Assembly: GCA_016714005.1 (NCBI GenBank)
Contig: JADJOA010000014.1
Span: 930,001-994,000 of the forward strand
Reading direction: 5' to 3'
From: Bacteroidota bacterium
Lineage (GTDB): Bacteria; Bacteroidota; Bacteroidia; AKYH767-A; OLB10
Length of the DNA: 64,000 bases
Part shown: positions 63,198-64,000 of the stretch, piece after piece
How the letters are laid out: every line of letters starts with the position of its first letter
Numbering within the stretch: the stretch's first letter is position 1
Notes under the pieces: generated by a model
What the model saw: the letters and a program-made list of their open reading frames with translations, nothing else
Told to the model about the DNA's origin: nothing
The model's database searches: none
Made by a program: the position numbers and the translations under genes

Positions 63198-63722
63198 ATG
63201 TATCAAACACAAAAAATTTTATTGCGCGCTTGCGAGCCATCTGACCTTGTATCCATGTATGAGTGGGAGAATGAGCAAACCTGGTGGTTATTGAGTGATA
63301 CCACTAAGCCTTTTAGTAAATACACTATCGAAGAGTTTATCAAGCAAGATCAGAATGATATTTTTAATACTAAACAACAGAGGTTTGTTGTTGAATTGAA
63401 ATCTAACCTAAAGGTTATCGGCTTAATAGATTTATACAGCTTTGATCCATTGCACAGGCGTGCCGGTGTAGGTATTTTAATTGGGGATTTGCAACAAAGA
63501 CGTAAGCACCATGCTTTAGAGGCGTTGCAACTATTGCATGATTATGCTTTTGGAATTTTGAATGTGCATCAATTGTATTGTTATATCCAAAACTCTAATA
63601 CAGCAAGCCTTAGTCTTTTTGAAAAAGCCGGTTACGAGAGATGCGGTTGTCTTAAAGAGTGGATGTTTAACAATGGTGAAGCAGAGGATGTGTGGATGAT
63701 GCAATGCTTTAATGTAAAGTAA
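63198..63722 (+). CDS. GNAT family N-acetyltransferase
   Basis: 174-residue acetyl-CoA-dependent acetyltransferase of the Acetyltransf_3 (RimJ/RimL, SpeG-like) type: ILLRACEPSDLVSMYEWEN, KVIGLIDLYSFDPLHRRAGV, GILIGDLQQRRKHHALEALQ, NTASLSLFEKAGYERCGCLK. Frame intact. It begins 15 bp after the GH3-like gene and is probably co-transcribed. Substrate unknown. Confidence 0.85.
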   Translation: MYQTQKILLRACEPSDLVSMYEWENEQTWWLLSDTTKPFSKYTIEEFIKQDQNDIFNTKQQRFVVELKSNLKVIGLIDLYSFDPLHRRAGVGILIGDLQQRRKHHALEALQLLHDYAFGILNVHQLYCYIQNSNTASLSLFEKAGYERCGCLKEWMFNNGEAEDVWMMQCFNVK

Positions 63723-63778
63723 TTTGTTTTAAAATGTGGTGAAAGAAATTGCAACTACATTTTTCTTTTATGCAGAAA

Positions 63779-64000
63779 TTAAAAATAAATCCCATGCAAC
63801 ACCCACTTTTTATTACTGTTGTATTCTAAAGCAGGCAGCGGAAACTTTATAAAACGCGTAGCCTCGAAAACAAATTTTAAAAATTTAGAGCGTGTTTTTA
63901 TTTTAGTAAGGTTAATATCAGGAGCGAAATAAAATTGACGCGTTCTTTTAAAATAGGGGATAGTTTTACCATCATACTCTGTCAGGTTTTCTGTTCCACC
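63779..64000 (-). CDS. C-terminal part of a DUF2279-like protein, cut by window end
   Basis: The reverse strand is open from the window edge to a stop at 63779, about 73 residues: GGTENLTEYDGKTIPYFKRT, FYFAPDINLTKIKTRSKFLK, FIKFPLPALEYN, HGIYF. The pattern resembles the end of DUF2279 proteins (predicted periplasmic or outer-membrane, unknown function), but I hold this only weakly. The start lies outside the window. Confidence 0.5.
   Translation of the reverse strand, partial: GGTENLTEYDGKTIPYFKRTRQFYFAPDINLTKIKTRSKFLKFVFEATRFIKFPLPALEYNSNKKWVLHGIYF

Noticed and set aside
1..64000. Stop-codon recoding as the cause of split genes
   Set aside because: Breaks are changes of frame, not in-frame stops, and intact genes use all three stop codons normally.

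Overview
The window is chromosomal DNA of a member of the Bacteroidota. Four things show this: a type IX secretion system (T9SS) locus (gldJ, porP, porU, porV), at least seven T9SS cargo proteins with type A or type B (CHU_C) sorting tails, AQ-type signal peptide ends, and A/T-rich intergenic DNA carrying TAnnTTTG promoter elements. The genus cannot be told from what is here. About half of the genes, including essential ones (dnaK, korA/korB, mutS2, ispF, phoH), are broken by one- or two-base indels, mostly in short homopolymers. I read these as sequencing or assembly errors and give whole-gene coordinates across them.

Layout. 1-9 kb: dnaK 3' part, a large SprB-repeat adhesin, yajQ, and an FG-GAP secreted protein. 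8.5-17.1 kb, mostly minus strand: DUF3467 protein, TonB-dependent receptor, FtsB/DivIC-like protein, pruA, a PyrR-like phosphoribosyltransferase, an NlpC/P60 hydrolase, a WbqC-like protein, lepB. 17.3-24 kb, plus strand: mutS2 and two secreted T9SS cargo proteins. 24-35 kb: korB-korA, gldJ, porP (minus) facing porU, porV, ispF (plus). 35.6-39.6 kb: rnpB RNA, phoH, a DUF2807 lipoprotein and an LtaS-type sulfatase. 39.6-50.8 kb: a repeat-rich accessory region. 50.8-64 kb: coiled-coil protein, TPR histidine kinase, MORN protein, sterol-desaturase-like enzyme, DUF4397 lipoprotein, XRE/S24 regulator, pepT, an NtrC-type regulator, a haem-binding-domain protein, an HNH_repeat protein, a GH3-like enzyme, an acetyltransferase and one cut-off gene.

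The most interesting part is the accessory region. It holds two tandem delta-60-repeat cargo genes with almost identical 3' ends, a 56-bp repeat (A) present in three identical copies, a palindromic repeat (B) present in three copies, a duplicated terminator, and an IS110-family element inserted into one arm of the third B palindrome. The element's 5' non-coding end can be folded by eye into two loops. The first matches both sides of the actual insertion site (target guides), and the second matches the element's own two ends (donor guides). This is the layout of a bridge RNA with a CT core. The circle junction would also create a Bacteroidota-type promoter (TTTG, 20 nt, TATGTTTG) in front of that RNA.

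How the genes work together: the SprB-type adhesin, the FG-GAP, beta-helix, delta-60 and GEVED proteins carry sorting tails that PorV and PorU recognise and process at the outer membrane. GldJ and PorP are other parts of the same export and gliding machinery. Three orphan sorting-tail fragments at 49.8-50.5 kb suggest that cargo genes turn over quickly here. All matches were made by eye; no search or folding program was run.
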